A stretch of 36,086 bases of DNA, taken from positions 1 through 36,086 of the forward strand of contig JBNKHG010000073.1 in the NCBI GenBank assembly GCA_050290225.1, given 5' to 3'. The notes beneath the pieces are model-generated. The model saw only the letters and a program-made list of their open reading frames with translations, made no database searches and was not told where the DNA came from. Source of the stretch: JBNKHG01 sp050290225 (lineage in GTDB: Bacteria > Pseudomonadota > Gammaproteobacteria > Pseudomonadales > Cellvibrionaceae). Positions 23,553 to 32,939 of the stretch are shown here, piece by piece. The first letter of the stretch is position 1. Each line of letters starts with the position of its first letter. The translations under genes and the position numbers were made by a program.

Positions 23553-25676
23553 TTACAGGCTGTAACGCACACTCAATGAGTAAGTGCGGGGAGAACCCGG
23601 CATGGTCCACCACTTATGGTACGAGCTGGCGGCATATTCTTCATCGAGCAGATTATCAATATTAACGGAGAGTTTCAGTTTCTCCATGGGTGAATAGGAC
23701 CCAAACAGACTCACCAGAGTGTACGACGACAGAATGTAGTCCGGATCGATGGTTTCGCCCAGGCGATCGCCCACATAATTCACACCCAGCCCCACTGTGG
23801 CGGGCGAATCATCAATCTGGAAGCTCTGAATCAGCCGCAGACTGCCACTGTGTTCCGGGATGTTGATGAGACGACTGCCTGCCGGAATATCAACCCCCCA
23901 ATCGCGATTGATCACATCATTGGTGGTCTGGGCGTCGATGTAGGCGTAGGCGAACCATAGGCGCAGACTGTCGGTGATATTACCGGACAAATCGATTTCA
24001 ACACCCTGACTTTCCGCCTCACCCAGTGCGGCGGAATAGCCGGCGTGTACCGGGTCGGATGTCAGGACATTGGACTTCTCGGCCTTGAATAACGCGATGG
24101 AACCCGACAAGCGGTCATCCGGGGTCGACATTTTAACGCCGGCTTCATAGGACTTACTCTCCTCCGGCGCGAACGCCTCGTTGAAGAAGTCGATGCCTGT
24201 ATTGGGCCGGAAACCCTCCGAATAGCTGGCGTAAAGCGAAACGTTGTTATTCATCTCGTACACCAGCCCGGCGCGCGGATTGGTGGCGGTCTGGGAAGTC
24301 TTTGTGACCGTGCCAGCCAACCGGTTGGTGATGTCCTGGTTGTAGTCGTCGTAGCGCACCCCCAGCGTCAACTTCCATTTCTCGGCCAGATCGATCTGGT
24401 CCTGTATATAAAAGCCCAGGGAACTTTGCTCCTCCAGGTTGTTGTTTTGAGGACCCGGTGCCGGCTGGTCATAGGTTTCAACGGGGTTATAGATGTTGAC
24501 GGAGTAAGTCGGATCCATGGAACCCCAGCCAACTCGCCAACGATTCTGAATACTTTCGAGCTCAAACTCGTAAGCGTCCGCGCCGATCAACACATGATGG
24601 GTGAAAGGGCCGGTATCGAGGGCACCGGTCAATTCCACTCGACCCGACAGGTCCTCGGCATTGTAATCCCGGTAGCGGCGTTGCCGGGTCAGGGTTTCGC
24701 CGTCCACCAGCAGGAGTTGCCGCCCTCCGGAGAGTTCCGTATCGGCAGAGTAGCCTACGAAGGACGACTCCCGGTAACCCAGTCCCGCCAGAATCGACCA
24801 GTTTTTATTCAGATCATGCTGGAGTACGAACTGATGCCCGGTGGCCTCGACTTCCATCGGCCCGTTGCGCGGATCGCCCAGGTAATTTCTGGCCGACAGG
24901 ACATTGGGATCCCCGTCTATGGCAACGACGCCGCGATCGAACAGGGCCTCCTGTTTGGCCAGTTCGAGTTCGTACGACAGGGAGGTGCTGTCGGACAAGG
25001 CAAACAGAAAGGAAGGCGTCAGTGCGTACTTTTGCGGCTCGTTGTGCCTGTAGCCTTCAGCCTCGTCATAGGCGCCATTGATCCGGAAGGCAATAGTATC
25101 AGTCAGCTCGCCGGTGTAATCCCCCTCCAGCCGATAAGCGCCGAAGCGCCCAGCTGAGATCTGGACATAACCCTCGGTTTCGAACTGCGGCTTTTTAGTG
25201 ATCAGATTGATGGTTCCGCCTGGCTCACTGCGACCGTACAGAGCCGACCCCGGCCCCTTTATGATTTCAATATTCTCGATGTTCGAAGCGTCCCGGCGGC
25301 CACTGAATCCACGACCGGCAGCGAAGCCATTAACCAAGTATCCGGATGGTACATTCTCATCTCCCGCAAACCCCCTCACGGCAAAGCTGTCCCACAGGCC
25401 ACCGAAGTCGTTCTGGCGAGTCACGCCCCCTGCCAGGTCCAGGGCATTCTGCAATTCGACCACCCCCAGTTCGCTCAACAGATCACCATCCAGGATCTGG
25501 ACAGCCTGTGGCAATGACTCTAGCGGTGTATCACCGCGATAGGGTTGTTTCTGAGCGACCACTGTAAGCTCTTCAATCTCTTTACTCGCGGAATCTTCAG
25601 CCAGAGCAACTGCATTTCCAGTCAGGCAAATGACGCTCGCTAAAATCGAGCGGCGAAATGGAAATTTCGTATTCAT
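23553..25676 (-). CDS. TonB-dependent siderophore receptor
   Basis: A 707-residue outer-membrane receptor of the ferrichrome/ferric-siderophore type (FhuA/FpvA-like). It has a signal peptide (1-26), a TonB box IEELTVVAQ (about 34-42), a plug (ESLPQAVQILDGDLLSELGVVELQNALDLAGG to GPGSALYGRSEPGGTINLITKKPQ) and a barrel ending SLSVRYSL. The stretch GVRYDDYNQDITN and the NPRAGLVYEMNNNVSLYASYSEGFRPN motif are typical. GGAGAG precedes the ATG. It should import an iron-siderophore or related chelate. The PepSY protein gene lies nearby, but two pseudogenes intervene. I looked for a Fur box upstream and did not find a convincing one. Confidence 0.9.
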   Translation of the reverse strand: MNTKFPFRRSILASVICLTGNAVALAEDSASKEIEELTVVAQKQPYRGDTPLESLPQAVQILDGDLLSELGVVELQNALDLAGGVTRQNDFGGLWDSFAVRGFAGDENVPSGYLVNGFAAGRGFSGRRDASNIENIEIIKGPGSALYGRSEPGGTINLITKKPQFETEGYVQISAGRFGAYRLEGDYTGELTDTIAFRINGAYDEAEGYRHNEPQKYALTPSFLFALSDSTSLSYELELAKQEALFDRGVVAIDGDPNVLSARNYLGDPRNGPMEVEATGHQFVLQHDLNKNWSILAGLGYRESSFVGYSADTELSGGRQLLLVDGETLTRQRRYRDYNAEDLSGRVELTGALDTGPFTHHVLIGADAYEFELESIQNRWRVGWGSMDPTYSVNIYNPVETYDQPAPGPQNNNLEEQSSLGFYIQDQIDLAEKWKLTLGVRYDDYNQDITNRLAGTVTKTSQTATNPRAGLVYEMNNNVSLYASYSEGFRPNTGIDFFNEAFAPEESKSYEAGVKMSTPDDRLSGSIALFKAEKSNVLTSDPVHAGYSAALGEAESQGVEIDLSGNITDSLRLWFAYAYIDAQTTNDVINRDWGVDIPAGSRLINIPEHSGSLRLIQSFQIDDSPATVGLGVNYVGDRLGETIDPDYILSSYTLVSLFGSYSPMEKLKLSVNIDNLLDEEYAASSYHKWWTMPGSPRTYSLSVRYSL

Positions 25677-26134
25677 AATGACATCTCTCCAATGAGGGTA
25701 ATGTGAATGTAGCGATAACCTACATCTTCTAATAGTTCTCTACGGGACTCTCATCCCTGTTTATCATCCATGTTGTTCATAAGTGTAATCTGTCTGCATC
25801 AGCAGCTCATACACATGCTCCGTTCTATTTAATAGGCTACAACTCATTGCGGACAATATTGCCTCGAATAGGACTGCTCAGGCGGTCAAATATTTTAAAG
25901 TGGGAAACAAATTGGCAGAAAATGCTGAAACGGGAATCGAAGCGGCTCCACCGCCAGTTAAGCGAGGGCATTGCCTGGCATCGAGCGCAGAGCAGCCGCA
26001 ACTTATGCTGTATTGGATTTTGAATTCGGCATTTGTCTCGCCCGCCAAACGTCAAATCGGTATTGTCGCCCAAGCGAGTCCGATAAGCTGTATTCATCAC
26101 CTTGCCCGACTTAATTCAGACGAAGGATACAACC
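25677..26134. other. Divergent promoter region between receptor and cop operon
   Basis: About 458 bases. It must contain the leftward promoter of the siderophore receptor and the rightward promoter of copC. Open frames on both strands at 25837-26280 overlap each other, lack ribosome-binding sites and resemble no family, so I do not call them genes. No Fur, CueR or CopR box was recognised. Confidence 0.45.
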
Positions 26135-26497
26135 GTGCGACTACTAATGATGACTCTGGCGCTGTTCTCTCTTGCTTTTACCATGACCATTCAGGCCCAT
26201 ACCGGCCTGATCTCCTCCGAACCGCTTGCGGGCCAGGTGCTTCACCACAGCCCCAACCAGCTGCGCCTTCAATACGCTAACCCGGTACGCCTGATCCGGG
26301 TGGAGCTCTTGAACAGCGATGGCAATCCCGTTGAATTGAGCCCTCCTAAGCACACTCAGGCACATGCCGTGTTCGATATTCCTGTTCCTGCACTGAATGC
26401 GGGCGAATACACGGTCAATTGGGTAACCATGGGAGGCGATGCCCACAAGATGACTGGCAGCCTCCAGTTCACGATCGCAGTACACCCCGCTCATTGA
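26135..26497 (+). CDS. copC: CopC-type periplasmic copper-binding protein
   Basis: 120 residues with a signal peptide ending ...TMTIQA, so that the mature protein starts with His22 (HTGLISSEPLAGQVL). The CopC Cu(II) site uses this N-terminal His plus an Asp and a His near the C-terminus, here D102 and H104 in GGDAHKMTGSLQFTI. Methionine-rich Cu(I) ligands are absent, so a Cu(II)-only CopC is likely. I chose the GTG at 26135, 7 bp after AAGGA; an in-frame TTG at 26102 would lengthen the signal awkwardly. It is the first gene of copCDAB, and delivers or buffers copper in the periplasm. Confidence 0.87.
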   Translation: MRLLMMTLALFSLAFTMTIQAHTGLISSEPLAGQVLHHSPNQLRLQYANPVRLIRVELLNSDGNPVELSPPKHTQAHAVFDIPVPALNAGEYTVNWVTMGGDAHKMTGSLQFTIAVHPAH

Positions 26498-26507
26498 GTC
26501 ACTGCTC

Positions 26508-27422
26508 ATGGAAACATCTGCCTGGTCTCTTGCACTGGTTCTCTGTAAATGGTTAATGTACATAGGCCAGGCGGCCGCTGTTGGCGGCGCATTCACGACT
26601 CTGTGGATCCGCTCGGCCGCGCTCGATGAAGCAGTATCCGCCCGCTACCGTAATCCTGTGGTAGCAGGCTGCCTTTTGGGCTTGTTCGCCAGTACTTTCG
26701 GTTTCTTTTTACAAGTTGGCGCGTTTGCGGAGAACGGCCTGTCCGGCATGTTTGACACTGGGATGATTTCATTGCTGTGGCAGACGCCCGTTGGCACCTC
26801 AACAGTTTACCGGGTCGTAGGGATCGCCGTGCTAACGTTGGCTGCGGTGATCACCACGTCCGGCCATTCAGCATCCGCGAAAAGCACCCATCGCACAATC
26901 GCGCTCGGGGCCGCCTACCTGGTCGGCACCGGCATTACCGGCCTATCATTCAACCTCGTGGGCCACACCGCGGAGACCGGCCTCGTAACCCGGCTGTTGG
27001 CCAGTGTGCACGTTCTCGCCGTGCTTTGGTGGATCGGCTCGCTCTACCCTTTGTGGCTCAGCTGCCGCACTCACCATCGTCATAAGCTGCAAAGTGTCAT
27101 GCACCAATTCGGGAGGGCGGCCATGGCAGTGGTATTGCTGCTGATCGTTGCCGGCGTCGTTATGATTCTGCAACTGGTGGGCTCGGTGCAGGCCATGATC
27201 GCCACACCCTATGGCTTGAGCCTGAGTGCCAAACTCATCCTGGTGGCCGCCATTCTCCTGCTTGCGGCCCACCATAAATGGCGGCTCGTGCCAGCACTGG
27301 CAACCACGTCATCGACCCAAACCCTGAGCCGATCCATTGCGCTGGAAGGGGCGGTCGCGATCGCCATTCTGTTGGTAACGGCCATTCTTTCAACTGCCCT
27401 CGGTCCGGAAGCACTCAAATGA
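26508..27422 (+). CDS. copD: CopD-family copper transport membrane protein
   Basis: A 304-residue polytopic inner-membrane protein with about eight hydrophobic segments and histidines in membrane positions (FNLVGHTAETGL, LASVHVLAVLWWIG). This matches CopD/PcoD, which works with CopC to bring copper across the inner membrane. It begins 10 bp after copC, and its stop overlaps the copA start by ATGA. Length is normal for CopD. The last helix ends shortly before the stop. Confidence 0.87.
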   Translation: METSAWSLALVLCKWLMYIGQAAAVGGAFTTLWIRSAALDEAVSARYRNPVVAGCLLGLFASTFGFFLQVGAFAENGLSGMFDTGMISLLWQTPVGTSTVYRVVGIAVLTLAAVITTSGHSASAKSTHRTIALGAAYLVGTGITGLSFNLVGHTAETGLVTRLLASVHVLAVLWWIGSLYPLWLSCRTHHRHKLQSVMHQFGRAAMAVVLLLIVAGVVMILQLVGSVQAMIATPYGLSLSAKLILVAAILLLAAHHKWRLVPALATTSSTQTLSRSIALEGAVAIAILLVTAILSTALGPEALK

Positions 27423-29296
27423 CCAAGCGATTTTTATCTCCAAACATAGTTTCACCCTCCCGTCGCCGTTTTGTAACCGGAGTGGCGGCGGGAGCCTTAA
27501 TGTGCGGTTTCAGCGCCCGACCGCTTAGAGCAGCGCCACAGCCGCAAACACTCAGATCAATGGAAACGCTGCGCGGGAAGGAATTTGATCTCTCCATTGG
27601 TTACCAGCCGGTGAATTTCACCGGCAGGGATAGAATTGCCACTGCAGTCAATGGATCCGTTCCCGCACCAGTGTTGCGCTGGCGAGAAGGCGACCGTGTA
27701 ACTCTCAGAGTCACCAATCATCTCGCACACGACAGCTCCATTCACTGGCACGGCATGATCCTGCCGAGCAATATGGACGGAGTCCCCGGGTTGAGCTTCG
27801 GCGGCATCAAACCGGGAGAAACTTATGAGTACCAGTTCGATGCGCTGCAAAATGGCACCTACTGGTATCACAGCCATTCAGGATTTCAGGAACAGACCGG
27901 CTTGTACGGCGCCATTATCATCGACCCAAAAGAACCGGACCCCGTGAGCTACGATCGGGACCATGTCGTGATCCTGTCGGACTGGTCTGACGAATCGCCG
28001 GAAGCCATCTATACCAAGCTCAAGAAAATGAGCCATTATTACAACGTCCGTGAGCGCACAGCAGGTGAGCTGTGGCAGGACATCAAGGCGAAAGGTGTCG
28101 CACAGACCTGGAAAGAACGGGCCATGTGGAACCAGATGCGCATGAGCGACCGGGATATCTCAGACGTGACGGGATCCACCTACACGTTTCTCATGAACGG
28201 CGTGACACCGGCCGAAGGCTGGACTGGCTTGTTCAAGCGCGGAGAAAAAATCCGTCTAAGATTCATCAACGGCGCAGCCATGACCATTTTCGACATTCGC
28301 ATCCCCGGTCTGAAGATGACGGTGGTTGCCGCCGACGGCCAGAATGTCGAGCCGGTGACCGTGGATGAATTCCGCATCGGTGTGGCGGAAACCTATGACG
28401 TCATCGTTGAGCCAAGTGCCGACAGTGCCTATACCCTCTTTGCCCAGTCCATCGATCGTAGCGGTTATGCGAGAGGCACGCTGACGCCGGATCCCGCCTG
28501 GAAAGCGGAAGTACCCGCGATGGATTATGCACCGATTCTGGCACACCGCGATATGGGCATGTGGCATGGCGATCACCAGATGGCGCACACTGCGAATGAC
28601 ATGGCAGGCATGGATCACAGCGCCCACCAAAAGATGGAACACGCCGGACACAAGATGGCCGCTATGGATCACGGCGCCCATCAAAGCATGGTGCACGCTG
28701 GACACAATATGCAGGCCTCAAGCCTCGGCAAAGCCGGGTTTGGCAGCAACAGCACCATTGAACATGCACCTACGGAATTCGGCCCCCACGTGGATATGCG
28801 CGCAGACTCTCCGCAGGACGGCCTGCACGACCCCGGTATCGGCTTGCGCGATCACCGGAGGCGCTATGGTCGCCGCGTGCTGACCTACGGCGATCTCCGC
28901 AACCTGCACCTCACCCGTGACAGGCGTGAGCCCAGCCGTGAAATCCAGTTACACCTGACCGGTAACATGAGCCGATACATGTGGTCAGTAGACGGCATCA
29001 AGTTCGCAAATGCCGAGCCATTGCAGCTCACCTATGGCGAACGGGTTCGCATTACGCTAATCAACGACACCATGATGACCCACCCCATCCATCTGCACGG
29101 AATGTGGAGTGAGCTGGAAACCGGGGATCCCGAATATATGCCTCGGATGCATACCATTATGGTCCAGCCCGGCTCTAAAATCAGTTATTTGGTTACCGCC
29201 GACGCCATAGGGCGCTGGGCTTATCATTGCCATCTGCTTTACCACATGCCGGGCATGATGCGCGAAGTTCGTGTGAGCGAGGGGAAGCACTCATGA
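27419..29296 (+). CDS. copA: CopA-type multicopper oxidase
   Basis: 625 residues. It begins with a Tat signal (SRRRFVTGVAAGALMCG, 14-30), since the folded, copper-loaded oxidase is exported. Copper motifs are HWHG (109-112), HSHSGFQEQTGLYG (151-164), HPIHLHGMW (about 555) and HCHLLYHMPGM (about 603-613), giving the type 1 and trinuclear sites. A Met/His-rich segment (about 375-432) contains a tandem 18-residue duplication (MDHSAHQKMEHAGHKMAA / MDHGAHQSMVHAGHNMQA), likely a Cu(I)-binding array. It oxidises Cu(I) in the periplasm. The frame extends upstream to 27278, but the ATG overlapping the copD stop fits both the family and the Tat signal. Confidence 0.93.
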   Translation: MTKRFLSPNIVSPSRRRFVTGVAAGALMCGFSARPLRAAPQPQTLRSMETLRGKEFDLSIGYQPVNFTGRDRIATAVNGSVPAPVLRWREGDRVTLRVTNHLAHDSSIHWHGMILPSNMDGVPGLSFGGIKPGETYEYQFDALQNGTYWYHSHSGFQEQTGLYGAIIIDPKEPDPVSYDRDHVVILSDWSDESPEAIYTKLKKMSHYYNVRERTAGELWQDIKAKGVAQTWKERAMWNQMRMSDRDISDVTGSTYTFLMNGVTPAEGWTGLFKRGEKIRLRFINGAAMTIFDIRIPGLKMTVVAADGQNVEPVTVDEFRIGVAETYDVIVEPSADSAYTLFAQSIDRSGYARGTLTPDPAWKAEVPAMDYAPILAHRDMGMWHGDHQMAHTANDMAGMDHSAHQKMEHAGHKMAAMDHGAHQSMVHAGHNMQASSLGKAGFGSNSTIEHAPTEFGPHVDMRADSPQDGLHDPGIGLRDHRRRYGRRVLTYGDLRNLHLTRDRREPSREIQLHLTGNMSRYMWSVDGIKFANAEPLQLTYGERVRITLINDTMMTHPIHLHGMWSELETGDPEYMPRMHTIMVQPGSKISYLVTADAIGRWAYHCHLLYHMPGMMREVRVSEGKHS

Positions 29297-30039
29297 CAAT
29301 AACATCACCAAAACGTAGTACTTTCGCGCTAAACCGATTGCTTGGCGCCTTGGCATGTGCCATGCCGTCCCTGCTGCTCCTTAGTCAGGCGCACGCGGGT
29401 GCCAAGGATGATCCCATAGTGTCGATGGTAAAAATCGACCAGTTGGAAGCCGGCTTTTCCGATGACGAAAACCCGCTGACTCTGGAAGGAAAGGCCTGGA
29501 TAGGCCGCGACTTCGATAAACTGGCCTTGAAAGTGGAGGCCGAACGTGCTGACGGTGAAACCGAGGAAGCCGAGCTTCAGGGATTGTACAGCAAAGCCAT
29601 AGCGCCCTACTGGGATTTCCAGGTCGGTGTACGCAACGATTTTCAACCCACACCGAGTCGCAGTTGGGCCGTCATCGGTTTCGAAGGTGTGGCGCCCTAT
29701 CTGTTTGAAGTGGATACGGCGCTGTTTATCGGTGAATCCGGTCGCACGGCTCTGCGCCTGGAGGCGGAGTACGAATTTTTATTCACCCAGCAATTGGTCC
29801 TGTCGCCGGAGATAGAAGTAAATTTCCATGGCCAGAATGATGAAGAGATAGGCGTCGGGTCCGGATTATCCAACGCCGAGTTCGGCCTGCGGCTACGCTA
29901 TGAATTCAGGCGTGAATTCGCACCGTACATCGGCGTTAACTGGTCAAAGATGTTCGGCAACACTGCAAAATTTCACCGCGAAGAAGGCTCTGACACGACG
30001 GATACGCAAATCGTTCTGGGTATACGGGCATGGTTTTAG
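29293..30039 (+). CDS. copB: CopB-type outer-membrane copper resistance protein
   Basis: 248 residues from the ATG overlapping the copA stop. A signal peptide (about 1-35, ending SQAHAGA) is followed by a beta-rich barrel (LEGKAWIGRDFDKLALKVEAER to DTQIVLGIRAWF, with a C-terminal aromatic residue). This matches CopB/PcoB, which sits in the outer membrane and limits copper entry or binds it. The Met/His-rich N-terminal tract of some CopB proteins is missing. It is the last gene of copCDAB; no copRS regulator genes lie in the window. A second CopB-like protein is encoded at 30787-31488. Confidence 0.87.
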   Translation: MTITSPKRSTFALNRLLGALACAMPSLLLLSQAHAGAKDDPIVSMVKIDQLEAGFSDDENPLTLEGKAWIGRDFDKLALKVEAERADGETEEAELQGLYSKAIAPYWDFQVGVRNDFQPTPSRSWAVIGFEGVAPYLFEVDTALFIGESGRTALRLEAEYEFLFTQQLVLSPEIEVNFHGQNDEEIGVGSGLSNAEFGLRLRYEFRREFAPYIGVNWSKMFGNTAKFHREEGSDTTDTQIVLGIRAWF

Positions 30040-30149
30040 CTGCGTGACTTATTCCCCACTATCTCGACACCTAGCCGGGAGCTTTACACAATCACGTCCG
30101 CCCTGGGTCTCATACCCGTGCTGCTGTCCTACGGTGTCGGGGCGGAAAT

Positions 30150-30640
30150 CCCAAGGCCGCTTGCCAGTGTCATCGTCGAGCTGTTTAAGATACTCAAAAG
30201 TGATCTCCCGACAGACCGGGTCATGGCTCCGTCGGCCAGGGTTGTCGGCGGTTTCGATAATTGGCAGATGTGGCCACTGCGTAACGATTGTGCCGCATCG
30301 TTGGCGTTCAGCGGTTCGGCACCAATCACCAAAGTTTTGGGCGATTGTGCCCGCGCACTAATCAAAGTCCCGGATAGAATACCACCACCGCCACAGTGGG
30401 CAAAAATGGCATCGATATTATTTTCTCCGTCTCTGTTTAAGTCCGTCAAGGCTTCATAGGCAGCGGTCCCCTGTCCCGCTATCACCTGCTCGTGATTAAA
30501 GGGTGGATCCAATAAGTGCCGGCCTGTTCGGCTGCCAGCGCGGCCTATTGATCGGCCTCCCGCCGGGACTTGCAGAAAACAACCTCTGCACCATATGCGG
30601 CGGTCGCCTGCGCTAGTAAAAGCTGAACACAAAGCCCGAA
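30150..30640 (-). pseudogene. Serine/threonine dehydratase (PLP-dependent) pseudogene
   Basis: Fragments of a fold-type II PLP enzyme appear in more than one frame on the minus strand. First is ATAAYGAEVVFCKSRREADQ, then an in-frame TAG. Next, after a frame change, comes HPFNHEQVIAGQGTAAYEAL, followed by the glycine-rich PLP phosphate loop CGGGGILSG and ADGAMTRSVG. After a missing G the frame shifts again to EITFEYLKQLDDD. The N-terminal third with the PLP lysine is not recognisable. It is clearly inactive. It lies between the copCDAB operon and the second CopB-like gene. Confidence 0.8.
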
Positions 30641-30786
30641 GCATCAACCCCCGATTTGTACTGTCCAGTCTGGCGCCCAGCGCCAAACATATCTACCTCC
30701 CAGACATATTTAAATTAAGTTGTGCCGCCTTTGCAACGATATAAAAACCGTATCAAAGAACATGTAGTATGAATTTTCAGTCGGTT

Positions 30787-31488
30787 TCAGAACTGCAAAC
30801 TGATGCCCAACAAAACCTGGGTGGAACTGCCTCCCTCCCCTTCCGCGCGGGCGTAATCGGCGGTCTGCCCATAGGGTTTGGCCCAGATAGCCCCTATGTA
30901 CGGCACAACCGATGGCGACAATTCATAGGCCAGACGCACGGCGAACTCAAAATCCGCCAGGCCGGAACCGGTTCCCGTTTCCGGATCGTTCTGCCCATAA
31001 CCGTTCACTTTGATTTGGGGTGTTAACACCCAATCAGGAGCCAGGCTGAACTCGCGCTCCAGTTCAAAACGCATGGCTGTATCTCCGCCGTCACCCAAAT
31101 AAAGCGAAAACGCCATCCCGATGTCATAGGGCACACTGCCTTCCACGCCCAGCAAAAACCAGTTGCGCTCCGGCGCGGGTTTGACGTCGCCACGCCAGCC
31201 CACATTGACGCTCCATTCCGGCTGTATACGGTGGCTGTAATAAGCCCGCAATTCGTTGCCGTCCAGCCTGCCGCGAGTTCGCTCGCCCTCCGAAATCAAC
31301 CACAATTGCCGGTTCTCGGTGCCCACAGAAATGGCAGCACTCCATGCCACGGGGTTCTCGCCGGGCTGGGAGCGGTACTCAAATTCATCGAGCATAAATT
31401 CGGCACGAACGTTGTCGGAGCTTGTTGCGCTCGACAAGGCAGGTACAGCAAACAGCGTACTTATCAGAAAAAAAGTCTTATTTTTCAC
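30787..31488 (-). CDS. Second CopB-like outer-membrane protein
   Basis: 233 residues, start GTG (MKNKTFFLISTLFAVPALSSATS signal). It shares the CopB pattern with the protein at 29293-30039: RNWFLLGVEGSVPYDIGMA versus SWAVIGFEGVAPYLFEVD, then GYGQNDPETGTGSGLADFEFAVRLAYE versus FHGQNDEEIGVGSGLSNAEFGLRLRYE. The C-terminus ends LQF as in barrel proteins. It is transcribed toward copB on the opposite strand with a dehydratase remnant between. No CopA-like or CopC-like gene accompanies it. The start has only a weak ribosome-binding site. Confidence 0.8.
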   Translation of the reverse strand: MKNKTFFLISTLFAVPALSSATSSDNVRAEFMLDEFEYRSQPGENPVAWSAAISVGTENRQLWLISEGERTRGRLDGNELRAYYSHRIQPEWSVNVGWRGDVKPAPERNWFLLGVEGSVPYDIGMAFSLYLGDGGDTAMRFELEREFSLAPDWVLTPQIKVNGYGQNDPETGTGSGLADFEFAVRLAYELSPSVVPYIGAIWAKPYGQTADYARAEGEGGSSTQVLLGISLQF

Positions 31489-31490
31489 AG

Positions 31491-31691
31491 TTAACCAAAA
31501 GCCTTTGAAATTAGTGCAAAAGGGTGAGAAATTTTGTCGTGAGACGGCTGTGGCTTGTCATTGCGCATCAGGATTGACTCGTCAACGACCGACAGCCCGA
31601 GCGTATCCAGCCAGTACTTCAGAGCATCAGCGTCGCCGGGCACATCGGTGCGGGTGAATCCTGGGTGACGCACCATCGCAAAACCCACCAC
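31491..31691 (-). CDS. Short unrecognised open frame, possible remnant
   Basis: 66 codons immediately upstream of the second CopB-like gene on the same strand, ending 2 bp before its GTG. The peptide (ALKYWLDTLGLSVVDESILMRN in two parts: ALKYWLDTLGLS and VVDESILMRNDKPQPSHDK) looks protein-like but matches no family I know. There is no good ribosome-binding site. It could be a small gene coupled to the CopB-like gene, the tail of a decayed gene, or chance. Confidence 0.3.
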   Translation of the reverse strand: MVGFAMVRHPGFTRTDVPGDADALKYWLDTLGLSVVDESILMRNDKPQPSHDKISHPFALISKAFG

Positions 31692-31751
31692 CGCAGGGTG
31701 CCGAGCAATGTTCCTTCGGCTCCCCCAGCTACTTAGCCCGCATCCCTAACC

Positions 31752-32939
31752 TTAAAAGTACTTAACCCATGCCATACTCGTGCCGTGTTTGAAACGCGCG
31801 AAGGCACGAGTCGGGTAGTAGAGCGCCCACACCAGCAATACACTAATCACCCAGATCTGCCAGACGTGGTCGAAGGCAAACAGCTCTCCGGCGTTGGGCC
31901 CCACCGTGGCAAGCACGATACGATAGCTGATCAGCAGCACGTAGAGGTGCAGGATATAGATGAACATCGGTGCAGAGCCGAACACTTCCAGCGCGTTCAT
32001 GAACTTGTTGGACAACGTATCGAACCATGCCAGCATCAACAGGGCGGTCCCGATGGTCAGCAGCACAAAGTCCAGTGACGGTGGGTATTTGGTGAAGTTG
32101 ATGAAGTCCATCACAGTCAGGAGGGCGCTGTCCTGAGCCTGCCAGGGCAGTACTTCGCCGTAGATATTGAACCCGCGCAAAATGAGTAGAAGTCCCCAGC
32201 ATCCCAGGCCCAGGGAAATGAGAAGCTTGCGCCGCGTCAGCATGTCCATGGTGCGGGCATAGATCGGGCCGGTAAAGTAACCCAGCAGAATCACACCGAT
32301 CCACGGCAGTATCGGGTAGCTGGCCTTGACGCGAACAGGGCCGTCGAAAATCACACCGCGATCATGGAGGATGGCCCAAAGCGTATAGCCGGAATCGCCA
32401 GGATTGAAAGAGATGGGGGAAAACAGGTTGTGGCCGAAGACTATAAGGAAACCGATGAGGCCGATGAGCCAATAGGGCAGTTTAACCAGCAAGGAAAGCG
32501 CGATCATGCTGAGCCCAATGGCCCAGATCACCTGTAGCCAGATAGTATCGAAATTTCCCATCCAGGAGAAGTTGATCACCGTCACCTCGATAAACACCAG
32601 GAACAGGCCGCGCTTGAACAGGAAGCTGCTGGGTGATCGTACACCACCGCGAGCCGGGTGCGCGTACAACCAGGCGGACAGGCCGGTGAGGAACACAAAC
32701 GTCGGTGCACACAGGTGTGCGGTCATGCGGGTAAAGAACAGAGCCGGTGAAGTACTGTCCAGATCCATCGGGTCGGACACATTGAGATGATAGAAATAGC
32801 GTTCCCTGACGTGGTCAACCGCCATCAGCAGGATGACGAGACCGCGCATAACATCGATGGATGCGATGCGTTTTGTCAGTGTCTCCGCCGAAGAGATAAC
32901 GTTATCAGAAGTACCTGACGCCGCAGCTGAAAGACTCAT
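31752..32939 (-). CDS. DUF1624 / HGSNAT-type membrane acyltransferase-like protein
   Basis: 395 residues with about ten membrane helices. The opening IASIDVMRGLVILLMAVDHVRERYF is the signature of DUF1624 / heparan-alpha-glucosaminide N-acetyltransferase catalytic-like proteins (also YeiB-like): an R-G pair and a D-H pair in the first helix. Further motifs are AHLCAPTFVFLTGLSAWLY, PWIGVILLGYF and an EVFGSAPMFIYILHLYVLL segment near the end. Such proteins are thought to move acyl groups across the membrane to a sugar or other acceptor, but the bacterial members are poorly characterised. I chose the ATG 7 codons inside the open frame because GGGAG precedes it. It stands alone. Confidence 0.82.
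   Translation of the reverse strand: MSLSAAASGTSDNVISSAETLTKRIASIDVMRGLVILLMAVDHVRERYFYHLNVSDPMDLDSTSPALFFTRMTAHLCAPTFVFLTGLSAWLYAHPARGGVRSPSSFLFKRGLFLVFIEVTVINFSWMGNFDTIWLQVIWAIGLSMIALSLLVKLPYWLIGLIGFLIVFGHNLFSPISFNPGDSGYTLWAILHDRGVIFDGPVRVKASYPILPWIGVILLGYFTGPIYARTMDMLTRRKLLISLGLGCWGLLLILRGFNIYGEVLPWQAQDSALLTVMDFINFTKYPPSLDFVLLTIGTALLMLAWFDTLSNKFMNALEVFGSAPMFIYILHLYVLLISYRIVLATVGPNAGELFAFDHVWQIWVISVLLVWALYYPTRAFARFKHGTSMAWVKYF

Noticed and set aside
25677..25850. Possible Fur box upstream of the siderophore receptor
   Set aside because: GATGATAAAC-like words occur, but no stretch approaches the 19-bp Fur consensus.
25837..26280. Two overlapping open frames on opposite strands (87 and 126 codons)
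   Set aside because: They overlap each other and copC, lack ribosome-binding sites and show no family motifs.
27278..27418. Upstream extension of the CopA frame
   Set aside because: It runs through copD in another frame; the ATG at 27419 gives a proper Tat signal and ATGA coupling.
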